NCBI GenBank assembly: GCA_029007015.1
Contig: JAQXHB010000071.1
Coordinates: 1-27,413 of the forward strand
DNA from: Bacillota bacterium
GTDB taxonomy: Bacteria > Bacillota > Clostridia > Oscillospirales > Acutalibacteraceae
Reading direction: 5' to 3'
DNA length: 27,413 nt
Position numbers and translations under genes: made by a program. The notes beneath the pieces are model-generated. The model was not told the origin of the DNA, ran no database searches, and was given only the letters and a program-made list of their open reading frames with translations. This document shows positions 7,294 to 15,540 of this stretch, one piece after another (within the stretch, counting starts at the first letter, position 1; each line of letters opens with the position of its first letter).

Positions 7294-9645
7294 TTATATG
7301 CGGTGTAGCAGATAGCGGTTTAAATTGAACCAAATCGGCTTGTGCCGTGAGGCGACTGCCGCATCAAGATGTCTGTATGCCGCCTCGGCATACGCGCGGT
7401 CGTTGTCGGTTATACCGCCCCGTGAATAGAGCACCTTTTCAAAACTCTCGGCCGCACCGATGAGCACATCGCCGCCGTAGATATTCTGCAGCCGCTCCAT
7501 ATATTGGTGAGGCGTTTCGTCATCCTTTTGCCGCTGGCCGTCAAATCGCATCAGGCGGTCAATCTCATGCCATACGGTCGCGGTGAAAGAGGCATAGTCA
7601 AGCATGAACAAGCGCTCTATTTGACTGCGCCTCAGTTTGACGATGAATATCGGTACCGACACCGCCACTGCCGCCGCCAACAGCACAAGCAGTGCCGTCA
7701 GCAAATCGGCCACCGTAATGGTAAAGCCGCTTTCGGTTATCACCACCGGCTGCTCGCTGATGGGCGTCTCCGACTGAGTGCCGGTCGGTGTATCGGTCGT
7801 TTCCTCGCTGACAGTGGGCTGTGAGGACTGCTCGGTGCCGGTCATGCCTGATGACGGGTCACCGCCGACGGTAACCTCCTCAGACGAGGTACTGCCCTGA
7901 ACGGTGGAGGACTGCTCCTTGAACTCAGATGTGTCGATGCCGTATGTAGTCTCGGCCGCGGCAGGCGTCGGCTCAAACATAACCCAACCGAAGCCGTCAA
8001 AATATATTTCAACCCACGCGTGGGCAGAAGTATTGTCGATTACTACCCCTTCTCCGGCCTCCTCCTGCGCGCAGTAACCCTGAACATAGCGTGACGGAAT
8101 ACCTATCGAGCGCGCCATCACGGCCAACGCCGAGGCGTAATATGTGCAGTACCCCTTTTTCAAATCAAACAGAAAGTAATCGACAAAGTCGCGTCCCGTC
8201 GGCGTTTCGGGCACATCCAGCTCGTAACTAAAGCGGTACATATACTCCATAAGTGCACGCACGCTGTCGACCTGCGTCTTTGCTCCGGCGGCGGCAACTA
8301 TCTGCTTTGCCAGTTCACTCACGCGCGTCGGCATATCGTCCGGCAGTTTGGTGTACCGGCTGTGCACGGTGTCCTCATAGGCCTTCAGTTTGACCGTTGA
8401 CACGGCCGATGTCGCACCCGCCTTGCCCGTGTAAGCGCCGCCGGCAAGATAGTCGTACACCTGATAATAGTCGTATGAAAGGGTGGTAAAATCGTACTTG
8501 AAACCCTTTTTCAAATATTTGTTGGTAAACAGATTTTCGATGCCGTCGCTGAAAATCACCCGATTGCCCGGTTTGGGCAGGTCTATCAGCAAACTGCCGC
8601 GGTAGATGTTGCGGAAAAACTCGTTCATATCCAGCACCTCTACCGACACATCAAGCGCTTTGCTGTCGATGTCCGCGGCTGTCAGCGCCTCTTGCTGCAG
8701 CAGGGTGCTGTACGGCGCCTCAAAACTTTCGACCTTGACCTTCTGCTTGTCGGAAATGTCCCAGCAGTATCCGGTATATTCATCGAAATATGAAGCCACC
8801 AAATAGAGCGGCTCCTCGCTGGTCACGCTGACCGTTTTTGAAAACTCAAGGGTAGCCGGGCCGCCCAGATAGTAGTCACTGCTGCCAATGCCGGCCTGCG
8901 CCAAGTAAAACTCGCCCACGCCGTTCTTTGAGTATGTGTTGCGGCTGAAATCGCTAATGTAGTAGTAGTTGAAATTCAGTTTTTCAATCGGCATCAAAAC
9001 CGACACAATCGCCACGACCGCGCACATGCACAAACCGACGGCGGCCGGAGCCAATCGGTGACCGTCGAACAAGGCGCCGCTGTGCTTGTGCTCAAACCGC
9101 TCAAAAGCCACCGGCACGGCGGCGCACACGCACACCAGCACCAGCACGACATACGGCCACTGAATATACATATTGCCGGTAAAGGCCGACACCGCATAGG
9201 CAAGCACCGTCACCGCCGACAAAGGCACAAAGCAGATGCGCCGGCCCATCAGCAAGACAGCCCCGAGAGATGCCAGCAGTGACACGGCATAAACGGTAAA
9301 TGTTACAAATCCGGCCGAAACGGTACGGTACCCCGCCATTACATCGACCGCTTCATAGAATTGGTCGGAAAACGACGGCAGAACGCCTGTCAGCGTACAA
9401 AAAACATAGCCGATAAGCGCGGCCCCAATCAGCCCGAGGGTAACATAGAGCAATATTTTGCCGGTGTTTTGCAGTGAAAACAGCAGATAAAATACCGTCG
9501 TAGCCGCCACGGCCACCAGCGCCACGGGAAATGCGCCTGTCGATGTGACCAGCGCACTGTGAACGGCCATCGACAAACTGACGGCAAAGAGTATGCACAG
9601 TATGAGCCTGATGCCCCACATCGCCCTTTTTTCAGTGTTTTGCAT
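7294..9645 (-). CDS. Membrane transglutaminase-like protein (TgpA/YebA type)
   Basis: A 783-residue protein. About six membrane spans fill residues 12-230. A large extracytoplasmic part follows, with a transglutaminase-like domain whose likely catalytic residues are C500 (KKGYCTYYASAL), H542 (SAHAWVEIYF) and E558 (GWVMFEPTP). A Ser/Thr/Glu-rich linker (about 565-640), one more span (about 650-672) and a cytoplasmic DUF4129-like tail (HQYMERL, SFEKVLYSRGG) complete the usual TgpA/YebA layout. The third catalytic residue is Glu where many relatives have Asp. The ATG at 9645 follows AAAGGAG. It is the last gene of a moxR-DUF58-transglutaminase operon, a widely conserved trio of unclear role, perhaps in cell-surface protein processing. 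Confidence 0.88.
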   Translation of the reverse strand: MQNTEKRAMWGIRLILCILFAVSLSMAVHSALVTSTGAFPVALVAVAATTVFYLLFSLQNTGKILLYVTLGLIGAALIGYVFCTLTGVLPSFSDQFYEAVDVMAGYRTVSAGFVTFTVYAVSLLASLGAVLLMGRRICFVPLSAVTVLAYAVSAFTGNMYIQWPYVVLVLVCVCAAVPVAFERFEHKHSGALFDGHRLAPAAVGLCMCAVVAIVSVLMPIEKLNFNYYYISDFSRNTYSKNGVGEFYLAQAGIGSSDYYLGGPATLEFSKTVSVTSEEPLYLVASYFDEYTGYCWDISDKQKVKVESFEAPYSTLLQQEALTAADIDSKALDVSVEVLDMNEFFRNIYRGSLLIDLPKPGNRVIFSDGIENLFTNKYLKKGFKYDFTTLSYDYYQVYDYLAGGAYTGKAGATSAVSTVKLKAYEDTVHSRYTKLPDDMPTRVSELAKQIVAAAGAKTQVDSVRALMEYMYRFSYELDVPETPTGRDFVDYFLFDLKKGYCTYYASALAVMARSIGIPSRYVQGYCAQEEAGEGVVIDNTSAHAWVEIYFDGFGWVMFEPTPAAAETTYGIDTSEFKEQSSTVQGSTSSEEVTVGGDPSSGMTGTEQSSQPTVSEETTDTPTGTQSETPISEQPVVITESGFTITVADLLTALLVLLAAAVAVSVPIFIVKLRRSQIERLFMLDYASFTATVWHEIDRLMRFDGQRQKDDETPHQYMERLQNIYGGDVLIGAAESFEKVLYSRGGITDNDRAYAEAAYRHLDAAVASRHKPIWFNLNRYLLHRI

Positions 9646-9658
9646 CTCTCATACTCCT

Positions 9659-10837
9659 TTAAAATACAATCGGGTCGCCGCGGTCGGCCGAAACATGCAC
9701 CGCTTTGATGCCGTCGGAAATAAAGCCGCGTAACTGCTCGGCACATTTATCCTCGTCTGTGCTGTCGCTGATGCGTATGAGGGTCATTTTATACCCCGCC
9801 GTACTGCCAAGGCGGAACAGGGCACGCAGTTGGTCGTCAGAACGGTCGGTCACCACCATCAAGTTAGACCCGCCGGTCCGCTCATTTATCAGCGAGCGCA
9901 CCGTTTTGACCACATCATCGCCGCAAAACTCCATGCAGGCGAGGGCTGAGTAAACAGGCGGAAAATCCTGCAGTTCGTTTATCTCGCGCGATATGACTCC
10001 CGGCCCGGTATATACCACTTTGGCCGTCAGCATCTCGCTCAAACAGCAGGAGGCCAGCGAAACGGCCGCCTCGATTATCTTATCCTCACGCGGCACGAGC
10101 GCATCGCGCTCGCCGCTCTTTTTCTCAGTGTCCATAACTATATATACGCCGACCTCTTTGAGCGGCTCATAGTCCTTGACCATCAGTTTGTTCAGTTTGG
10201 AGGACGCCTTCCAGTGAATACTCTTTGGCCGGTCGCTCGACTGGTAATCGCGCACATGCGAGATGAGTATGTCATCCTTTTTGAGCGAATTTTTGGTCAT
10301 CGAAGTCTGACCTATCAGGCGGTTGTCCACCGTCAGCCCGACAACGGAATATATGCGCGGATAAACGGTCACCTTGCTCATGGACATTTTCTTTTTCAGG
10401 CAGAAAAGCCCCAGCAAATCGTACAGCCGCACTTCGCTCGCACCTATCATGTATGCGCCGCGGTAACGGCAGGACACATCAAATCCCACGGCAACAGGAT
10501 GTCCGAATGAGGCACACATGGTCACATCGGCACGGCGAGGACACTTGGCGTCCGGCTCGGCGCGCCGCACGCGCACATCGGCAAAGGCAAATGAAAGCCT
10601 GCGCGCACAGCGTGCATAGACATTGACGCGCACCTTCTCGCCCTTGTATACCGATATGCAGTTGAGCCCCTGATGCACCTCGACACCTGCGTACGCCGAC
10701 AGCAAAAGCACGAGCGACATCAGCGGCATAATTATCACCGCGCACAACAGCGCGACGCTGACGCGGCAGGGCAAAGCGGTAAAAAAGAACACGCTCAGCG
10801 CCGCCGCGATCGCATAGTATATTCGGTTAGCAGTCAT
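9659..10837 (-). CDS. DUF58 domain protein
   Basis: A 392-residue protein with two hydrophobic segments at about 8-28 and 30-50, followed by a region containing RDYQSSDRPKSIHWKASSKL, the hallmark of DUF58. The part after it (VGVYIVMDTEKKSGER and onward) has the hydrophobic strand-helix alternation of a von Willebrand A-like fold, as predicted for this family. DUF58 proteins regularly accompany MoxR ATPases and transglutaminases, and that holds here: moxR is 18 bases upstream and the transglutaminase 13 bases downstream, with the DUF58 stop codon touching the next gene's ribosome site. The biochemical role of the family is not established; a chaperoned membrane-associated partner of MoxR is the common view. 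Confidence 0.88.
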   Translation of the reverse strand: MTANRIYYAIAAALSVFFFTALPCRVSVALLCAVIIMPLMSLVLLLSAYAGVEVHQGLNCISVYKGEKVRVNVYARCARRLSFAFADVRVRRAEPDAKCPRRADVTMCASFGHPVAVGFDVSCRYRGAYMIGASEVRLYDLLGLFCLKKKMSMSKVTVYPRIYSVVGLTVDNRLIGQTSMTKNSLKKDDILISHVRDYQSSDRPKSIHWKASSKLNKLMVKDYEPLKEVGVYIVMDTEKKSGERDALVPREDKIIEAAVSLASCCLSEMLTAKVVYTGPGVISREINELQDFPPVYSALACMEFCGDDVVKTVRSLINERTGGSNLMVVTDRSDDQLRALFRLGSTAGYKMTLIRISDSTDEDKCAEQLRGFISDGIKAVHVSADRGDPIVF

Positions 10838-10855
10838 CGGTCACACCCTCTGCCA

Positions 10856-11779
10856 TTACTTGCCCGACGGCACCTTTGTCGAGCGCTTAATCTCGTCCAG
10901 AATATCCACAACGGTGGTGTTGTTAAATCTCATTTCCTGCGTCAGCATAACGCGGTGCGAGAGCACCGGCACTATCATCGACTGGATATCGTCGGGCACA
11001 ACATAGTCGCGGCCGGCGATATATGCTTTGGCCTGCGCCGCACGGTAGAGGGCCAGCGAAGCGCGCGGACTGGCGCCCAGTTGAACATTCGGGTGACTGC
11101 GCGTGGCCGACACCAGCGAAACGATGTAGTCGCCCAGCGACTGGTGGACAAACACCTTTTTGACCTGAGACTGGATGCCGATTATGTCCTCGGCCGTCGC
11201 CACCGGCTGTAAATCGAGGAAGGGGTCGTGCTCCTTGTGCATCTCAAGCACGGTGCGCTCGCTCTCGGGCGACGGGTAGCCGATGGAAATTTTCATAAAA
11301 AAGCGGTCGAGTTGCGCCTCTGGCAGAGGAAAGGTTCCCATAAATTCGATCGGATTCTCGGTAGCCAGCACCATGAACGGACGCGGCAGTTGGTATGTAA
11401 CGCCGTCTACGGTCACCTGACCCTCCTCCATTACCTCCAGCAGGGCGGCCTGCGTCTTGGGCGAGGTGCGGTTTATCTCGTCTGCCAGCACAAACTGGCT
11501 CATGACGGCGCCGTTCTTGAACTCAAACTCGCCGCTCTTTTGGTTATACACCGAAAAGCCGGTAACATCGCTCGGCAGCACATCGGCGGTGAACTGGATG
11601 CGCTTGAAGGAGCCGCTGACCGACTTGGCCAGTGCCGATATCAGTCGCGTTTTGCCGACTCCGGGCACATCCTCAATGAGTACATGGCCGCCCGAAATCA
11701 GCGAAATAACCACCAGTTCGATGGCTTCACGCTTGCCCGCGATGACCGTTTCGACATTATCTATAATTTTATTTACCAT
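10856..11779 (-). CDS. MoxR-family AAA+ ATPase
   Basis: A 307-residue AAA+ ATPase. Walker A is DVPGVGKT (37-44), Walker B VLADE (97-101) in FVLADEINRTSPKTQ, sensor 1 ATEN (139-142), and the helix insert GTFPLPEAQLDRF is typical of MoxR. The reading frame stays open upstream to an ATG at 11845, but I choose the ATG at 11779 because it has GGAG eight bases before it and the upstream stretch contains the promoter. MoxR proteins act as chaperone-like ATPases that help assemble or activate partners with VWA-type domains, here plausibly the DUF58 protein encoded next. It is the first gene of the three-gene operon. Confidence 0.92.
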   Translation of the reverse strand: MVNKIIDNVETVIAGKREAIELVVISLISGGHVLIEDVPGVGKTRLISALAKSVSGSFKRIQFTADVLPSDVTGFSVYNQKSGEFEFKNGAVMSQFVLADEINRTSPKTQAALLEVMEEGQVTVDGVTYQLPRPFMVLATENPIEFMGTFPLPEAQLDRFFMKISIGYPSPESERTVLEMHKEHDPFLDLQPVATAEDIIGIQSQVKKVFVHQSLGDYIVSLVSATRSHPNVQLGASPRASLALYRAAQAKAYIAGRDYVVPDDIQSMIVPVLSHRVMLTQEMRFNNTTVVDILDEIKRSTKVPSGK

Positions 11780-11816
11780 GTTTATATCTCCTTTAAAGTC
11801 AAGTTCATACAAATCA

Positions 11817-11845
11817 ATTATAATGCTTATTGCGCCGAAAAACAA
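11817..11845 (-). promoter_or_regulatory. Promoter of the moxR operon
   Basis: On the minus strand TTGTTT (11845-11840), 17 bases, then a perfect TATAAT (11822-11817). The moxR ATG is about 38 bases further on. The rest of 11780-11952 is AT-rich and shows nothing else beyond the queH terminator. Confidence 0.7.
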
Positions 11846-11909
11846 TTAACATATTTGTAATATTTCACGCTCCATTGTTGTGCGAGATAACCATATTGTA
11901 AATAATCCG

Positions 11910-11944
11910 TGAATAAAATAGGGCGGCACCCGTAGGTGTCGCCC
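11910..11944 (-). terminator. Terminator after queH
   Basis: A 10-bp stem, GGGCGGCACC / GGTGTCGCCC with one G-T pair and a CGTA loop (11921-11944). On the minus strand it is followed by TATTTTATT, fitting a rho-independent terminator just below the queH stop at 11953. Confidence 0.75.
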
Positions 11945-11952
11945 GTTCTGCT

Positions 11953-12552
11953 TTATTGTCGCTCGCTCTCCGCTTTGCTGAACAGACAGCCGCAGTATTG
12001 CTGCCGGTACAGCCCATACTCGCGCGACAACACTATCGAGCGCTTGTACCCTTCGCGCTTTTTAAAGTCGGACGGCAAAAATCTGACTGCGTGACGGGCG
12101 GCAATCTCTGCGCCGAGTTCGTTTATCAGCGCGGCATTTTTGTGCGGACTGACGGTCAGCGTGGTGGTAAAAAAGTCATATCCGCCCTCGGCGGCCGCCG
12201 ATGCGGTGCGCTCAAGCCGCAGGCGAAAACACTCGATGCAGCGCGCGCCGCCCTCCGGCGCACCCTCAAGGCCGCGCACCGCCGATAAAAATTCGCTGTC
12301 GTCATACGGCTCAGCGACCAGCGGCACTCCCAGCCGGTCGGCCACATCGCGCTGTGTGCGCAAGCGTAGCATATACTCCTCGCGCGGCTGAATGTTGGGA
12401 TTGCAGTAGTGCAGTGTCACATCAAAGTGACGGCACAGTTGCTCAAGCACTGCCGTCGAGCAGGGGCCGCAGCAGGAGTGCAGCAACAGTCGCGGCCGCC
12501 CGTCGAGCGATGCGATGATATCGTCCATTTGCATGTGATACGGTCGGTTCAT
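11953..12552 (-). CDS. queH: Epoxyqueuosine reductase QueH
   Basis: A 199-residue protein from the ATG at 12552, which follows GGATAGGGGG; a start at 12576 would overlap the upstream gene by 14 bases. It carries the cysteine pairs of the QueH (DUF208) family: SCCGPC near the N-terminus, CIEC in the middle and YCGC near the end, which hold the metal site and cluster. PHKNAALINELG and FKKREGYKRSIVLSREYGLY are also family-typical. QueH reduces epoxyqueuosine to queuosine in the wobble base of GUN-anticodon tRNAs, the last step of the pathway, and replaces the unrelated B12-dependent QueG. It is co-transcribed with the transporter 10 bases upstream; a functional link between them is not evident. 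Confidence 0.92.
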   Translation of the reverse strand: MNRPYHMQMDDIIASLDGRPRLLLHSCCGPCSTAVLEQLCRHFDVTLHYCNPNIQPREEYMLRLRTQRDVADRLGVPLVAEPYDDSEFLSAVRGLEGAPEGGARCIECFRLRLERTASAAAEGGYDFFTTTLTVSPHKNAALINELGAEIAARHAVRFLPSDFKKREGYKRSIVLSREYGLYRQQYCGCLFSKAESERQ

Positions 12553-12562
12553 AGCGTACCCC

Positions 12563-13492
12563 CTATCCGACGGCATGGCACAGAGTCAAAATGAGCGGCA
12601 TGGTTACGATGGACACAAGGTGCGAAAAGGAAACGATGCGCGACGCCTCAATGCCGTCGCCTTGATATTTGGCCGACAGCATCATAACCATAGCGGCGGT
12701 GGGTGCCGAAGCCGGTATCATGACCGCCATGAGCAGATTGCCGGTAATTCCGCACAGCCTGAACAGCGCCAGACAAACAAGCGGCACCGCAACCATGCGC
12801 ACGGCTATGGCGCAGAAGTTCGGCACATCACTGCGGCGCACCTTGAGGCTGCCGCTGGCAAGATAATAGCCGATAACCACCATCGCAAGCGGTGTGTTAA
12901 GTCCGGCCATGTAACCGACCGGCTGAGCGATGATGCCCGGCAGTTTCAGCCGCGCAAAAAAGATAACCAAGCCGATTGCCACACCGATGACGCCCGGATT
13001 GAGCACAATGCGTTTCCAGTTGAGGTTTTCGGACGAAAAGAGCGATATGCCGACCGTCCACGACACGATATTGAAAACGGCAATATACACCGACACAAGA
13101 AACACGCCCTCATCGCCCAGTATGGCCGATGCAAGCGGCACTCCCATAAAGCCGCAGTTGGACAGCGCCGACGCGGCAATAAGCAGGTTGCGCCGCGCCT
13201 TTTCGGTACGCATGAAGCAAATGGCCGCTATGCCGAATGACACCGCATGTGACGCTACGGCGGCGATGGCCGAGATGAGCAGGCGTCCTGCCGAATCGAC
13301 CGTAAATTCGACCGAACCGAAAGAGTTGATTATAACACACGGCGTAACGATATACAGCAGAACATCGGTCATCTGAGCGGCACCGGTGGCATTCATCTTT
13401 CCGGAGCGGGTCAGTATGAATCCGACCGCAATCATTATGTATAGCACCGCCACCTGAACGCTGACCGTTCCGAAAAAAGTCACAATTCCCAT
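12563..13492 (-). CDS. AEC (auxin efflux carrier) family transporter
   Basis: A 309-residue, very hydrophobic protein with about ten membrane spans arranged as two related halves. Family-typical pieces are LLYIVTPCVIINSF in the third span, ALSNCGFMGVPLASAILG in the first half and MIPASAPTAAMVMMLSAKYQ near the end; the two polar interruptions (NCGFMGVP and PASAPTA) are the crossover regions of this fold. Bacterial AEC proteins export or take up small organic acids such as malate, but the substrate cannot be assigned here. The ATG at 13492 follows AGAGGG. It is the first gene of a two-gene operon with queH and is divergent from tepA. Confidence 0.88.
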   Translation of the reverse strand: MGIVTFFGTVSVQVAVLYIMIAVGFILTRSGKMNATGAAQMTDVLLYIVTPCVIINSFGSVEFTVDSAGRLLISAIAAVASHAVSFGIAAICFMRTEKARRNLLIAASALSNCGFMGVPLASAILGDEGVFLVSVYIAVFNIVSWTVGISLFSSENLNWKRIVLNPGVIGVAIGLVIFFARLKLPGIIAQPVGYMAGLNTPLAMVVIGYYLASGSLKVRRSDVPNFCAIAVRMVAVPLVCLALFRLCGITGNLLMAVMIPASAPTAAMVMMLSAKYQGDGIEASRIVSFSHLVSIVTMPLILTLCHAVG

Positions 13493-13527
13493 CTGATTAA
13501 CCCTCTTGTTAAAAATTCACTCCCCAT

Positions 13528-13556
13528 ATTTTACTGCATTTTCGCGCAATATGCAA
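13528..13556 (-). promoter_or_regulatory. Promoter of the AEC transporter-queH operon
   Basis: On the minus strand TTGCAT (13556-13551), 17 bases, TAAAAT (13533-13528). The expected start of transcription, about 13520, coincides with the TTCACTC element at 13516-13522. Confidence 0.6.
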
Positions 13557-13590
13557 CTATATGTTTTATCTCGGCGTTATGAAAATTCAC

Positions 13591-13619
13591 TTTACATAAT
13601 ATTATTTTGGTGGTATAAT
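13591..13619 (+). promoter_or_regulatory. Promoter of the tepA-ylzJ-uppP-ftsK operon
   Basis: TTTACA (13591-13596), 17 bases, and a perfect TATAAT (13614-13619). Transcription would start near 13626, leaving a leader of about 70 bases before the tepA ATG. Confidence 0.8.
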
Positions 13620-13695
13620 TATACAGTATGTATGATACCGCCGTCAGAGTGAACAAATAAAATGTAAATTTCACTCAAACGGAGGTTTCGCTTAT

Positions 13696-14475
13696 ATGCA
13701 GGATAACGACCAAACGATCCCATTGCCGCCCGAGGTAAACACCGACGGCGACGGCGACAGCGGCGACGATAATTCTCGCACGACCATGTCGCTTGACCAG
13801 GTGGAGGAGATTGAAAAAACCGGCTCGGTCACAACACAGAGCAGCCGCGGCGTCATACACTGTCTGACCATCGTCGGTCAGATTGAGGGGCACTACATTC
13901 TGCCCCAGCAGAACAAAACGACCAAGTATGAGCATGTCATTCCGCAACTGGTCGCAATTGAAGAGGACGAGAACATCGACGGCCTGCTCATCATACTCAA
14001 CACTGTCGGCGGCGATGTCGAGGCCGGATTGGCCATTGCCGAGCTGGTAGCCGGCATGAGTAAGCCGACCGTCTCGCTGGTGCTGGGCGGCGGTCACTCA
14101 ATCGGCGTGCCGCTGGCCGTGTCGGCCGGCCGCTCGTTCATAGCGCCATCAGCCACCATGACCATCCACCCCGTCCGCATGAGCGGACTTGTGCTGGGGG
14201 TTCCGCAAACACTGTCCTACTTTGACCGCATGCAGGACCGCATAACCCGCTTTGTCACCGACAACTCAAATGTCAGCGACAAAAAGTTCCGCGAAATGAT
14301 GATGAACACGGGCGAGTTGACCACCGACATGGGCACTGTGCTTGACGGCGAGGCGGCGGTCGAGTGCGGGCTTATCGACCGGCTGGGCAGTCTGTCCGAC
14401 GCGCTCGACGAACTTTACAGCCAAATATCGGGAAGGAAGGATAAAAGCAGTGCTTTTCACTATAATTCCCGTTGA
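13696..14475 (+). CDS. tepA: ClpP-like serine protease TepA
   Basis: A 259-residue member of the ClpP/crotonase clan. The ATG at 13696 follows GGAGG by ten bases. After an acidic, disordered N-terminus (1-45) come the oxyanion-type strand ILNTVGGDVEAGLAIAEL (100-117), the candidate nucleophile S135 in GGGHSIGVP and H158 in ATMTIHPV, matching TepA (YmfB) of Bacillus. TepA has been described as a translocation-enhancing, membrane-associated peptidase that degrades signal peptides. Its gene in Bacillus precedes ylzJ and spoIIIE, an order kept here apart from an inserted uppP. The 3' end overlaps the ylzJ-like gene by 26 bases. Confidence 0.9.
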   Translation: MQDNDQTIPLPPEVNTDGDGDSGDDNSRTTMSLDQVEEIEKTGSVTTQSSRGVIHCLTIVGQIEGHYILPQQNKTTKYEHVIPQLVAIEEDENIDGLLIILNTVGGDVEAGLAIAELVAGMSKPTVSLVLGGGHSIGVPLAVSAGRSFIAPSATMTIHPVRMSGLVLGVPQTLSYFDRMQDRITRFVTDNSNVSDKKFREMMMNTGELTTDMGTVLDGEAAVECGLIDRLGSLSDALDELYSQISGRKDKSSAFHYNSR

Positions 14476-14578
14476 ATGGGTAATGGCCGATTTAACCGCC
14501 GGCGAGGTGCCGCGTCAGGAGATACTCTCCACCAACCCCAAGGACTTTCTTGACGCAACGGCAATCAGGCTGCGCTGA
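14450..14578 (+). CDS. ylzJ: YlzJ-like small protein
   Basis: A 42-residue protein starting at GTG 14450, preceded by GGAAGGAAGG at 14431-14440. The start VLFTIIPVEWVM is the pattern of YlzJ proteins (a short hydrophobic strand with a Pro, then a polar tail), which lie just after tepA and before spoIIIE in Bacillus. It overlaps tepA by 26 bases, so it is probably translationally coupled. The same frame extends to 14342, but those extra residues come from reading tepA out of frame. Its length is below the usual gene-calling cut-off and its function is unknown. Confidence 0.72.
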   Translation: MLFTIIPVEWVMADLTAGEVPRQEILSTNPKDFLDATAIRLR

Positions 14579-14632
14579 CGCGCGGCATACATATATAAGT
14601 ATAAGCAAATCAATTTTCGGGAGGAGATACAT

Positions 14633-15520
14633 ATGAACATCTTGAACGCGATAATCCAGGGCATAATTCAGGGTATAACCGAATTTTTGCCTGTTTCAAG
14701 CAGCGGACACCTGGCAATTTACCAGCACTTTTTCGGCAGCACCGCCACCTCGGGCGCGATGTTTTCGGTCATGCTGCATCTCGGCACACTGTTTGCCGTC
14801 TGTCTGGTCTACCGCAACACCATCGGCAAACTCATTCTGGAGTTTTTCCGCATGGTCAAGGATATATTCACCGGCCGTTTCAGTTGGAAGGGCATGAACA
14901 TCGAGCGCCGCACCATACTGATGATGATTATTTCGACCGCCATGCTGCTTTTGATGTTCATACCGGTCGGAGGCGGCAGAAATATCAAGGACTGCATTGA
15001 GTCGGTCGCCGACCAGCAGAATCATCCCGAACTGCTGTGGGTAATCGGCGTCATGCTGCTGATAACAGCCGTGCTGATGTTCGTTGCGCACACCGTCACT
15101 TCCGGCAGCCGCAAAACCCACCGCTGTGCCTCTGTCAGAGACGCTCTGGCCATCGGACTGGCGCAGGCGCTGGCTGTGTTTCCCGGTTTGTCGCGCTCCG
15201 GCACCACTACATCGGTAGCGCTCACCTGCGGCCTTGACAAGAATTATGCCACCCAGTACAGTTTCATACTGTCCATTCCGGCCGTTGCCGCCGCCGCTCT
15301 GATTGAATTTAAAGATGCACTTGCAGTGGAGGGACTCGGCTCGGTCGATTGGCTGTCCACCGTCATCGGCATAGTGGTTGCCGCCATTGTCGGCATACTG
15401 GCCATCAAAACCTTCATCTGGCTTATCAAGAAAAACCGATATGTTGTCTTTTCATATTACTGCGGCATTGCCGGCCTGCTGGTCATAATCGCCTCTATCG
15501 TCGAGGCTGTCGCCGCATAA
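14633..15520 (+). CDS. uppP: Undecaprenyl-diphosphatase UppP (BacA)
   Basis: A 295-residue polytopic membrane enzyme that removes a phosphate from undecaprenyl diphosphate so that the carrier lipid can be reused for peptidoglycan and other envelope polymers. Both signature motifs are present: GITEFLPVSSSGHL (14-27, with E17 and H26) and PGLSRSGTT (184-192, with R188). These line the active site facing the outer side. About eight hydrophobic spans are visible. The ATG at 14633 has an excellent GGGAGGAG site. It lies 54 bases after the ylzJ-like gene and 20 bases before ftsK, so it is probably part of the tepA operon. High activity of this family can give bacitracin tolerance. Confidence 0.95.
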   Translation: MNILNAIIQGIIQGITEFLPVSSSGHLAIYQHFFGSTATSGAMFSVMLHLGTLFAVCLVYRNTIGKLILEFFRMVKDIFTGRFSWKGMNIERRTILMMIISTAMLLLMFIPVGGGRNIKDCIESVADQQNHPELLWVIGVMLLITAVLMFVAHTVTSGSRKTHRCASVRDALAIGLAQALAVFPGLSRSGTTTSVALTCGLDKNYATQYSFILSIPAVAAAALIEFKDALAVEGLGSVDWLSTVIGIVVAAIVGILAIKTFIWLIKKNRYVVFSYYCGIAGLLVIIASIVEAVAA

Positions 15521-15540
15521 AATAAGAAACGGAGATTAAA

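Larger units (their letters stand above)
13516..13676. repeat. Dispersed TTCACT(C) elements around the divergent AEC/tepA promoters
   Basis: TTCACTC at 13516-13522, TTCACTT at 13586-13592, and an inverted pair GAGTGAA (13647-13653) / TTCACTC (13670-13676) with a 16-base spacer. One copy sits at the AEC start region, one overlaps the tepA -35 box, and the inverted pair lies in the tepA leader before its ribosome site. They may be sites for one regulator; the inverted pair could also fold as a weak RNA hairpin. Confidence 0.4.

Noticed and set aside
11780..11845. Longer N-terminus for MoxR
   Set aside because: It would run through the promoter -10 and -35 boxes and the ribosome site; the ATG at 11779 has a good GGAG site.
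12553..12576. Upstream start of QueH at 12576
   Set aside because: It would overlap the transporter gene by 14 bases, and the GGGGG site favours the ATG at 12552.
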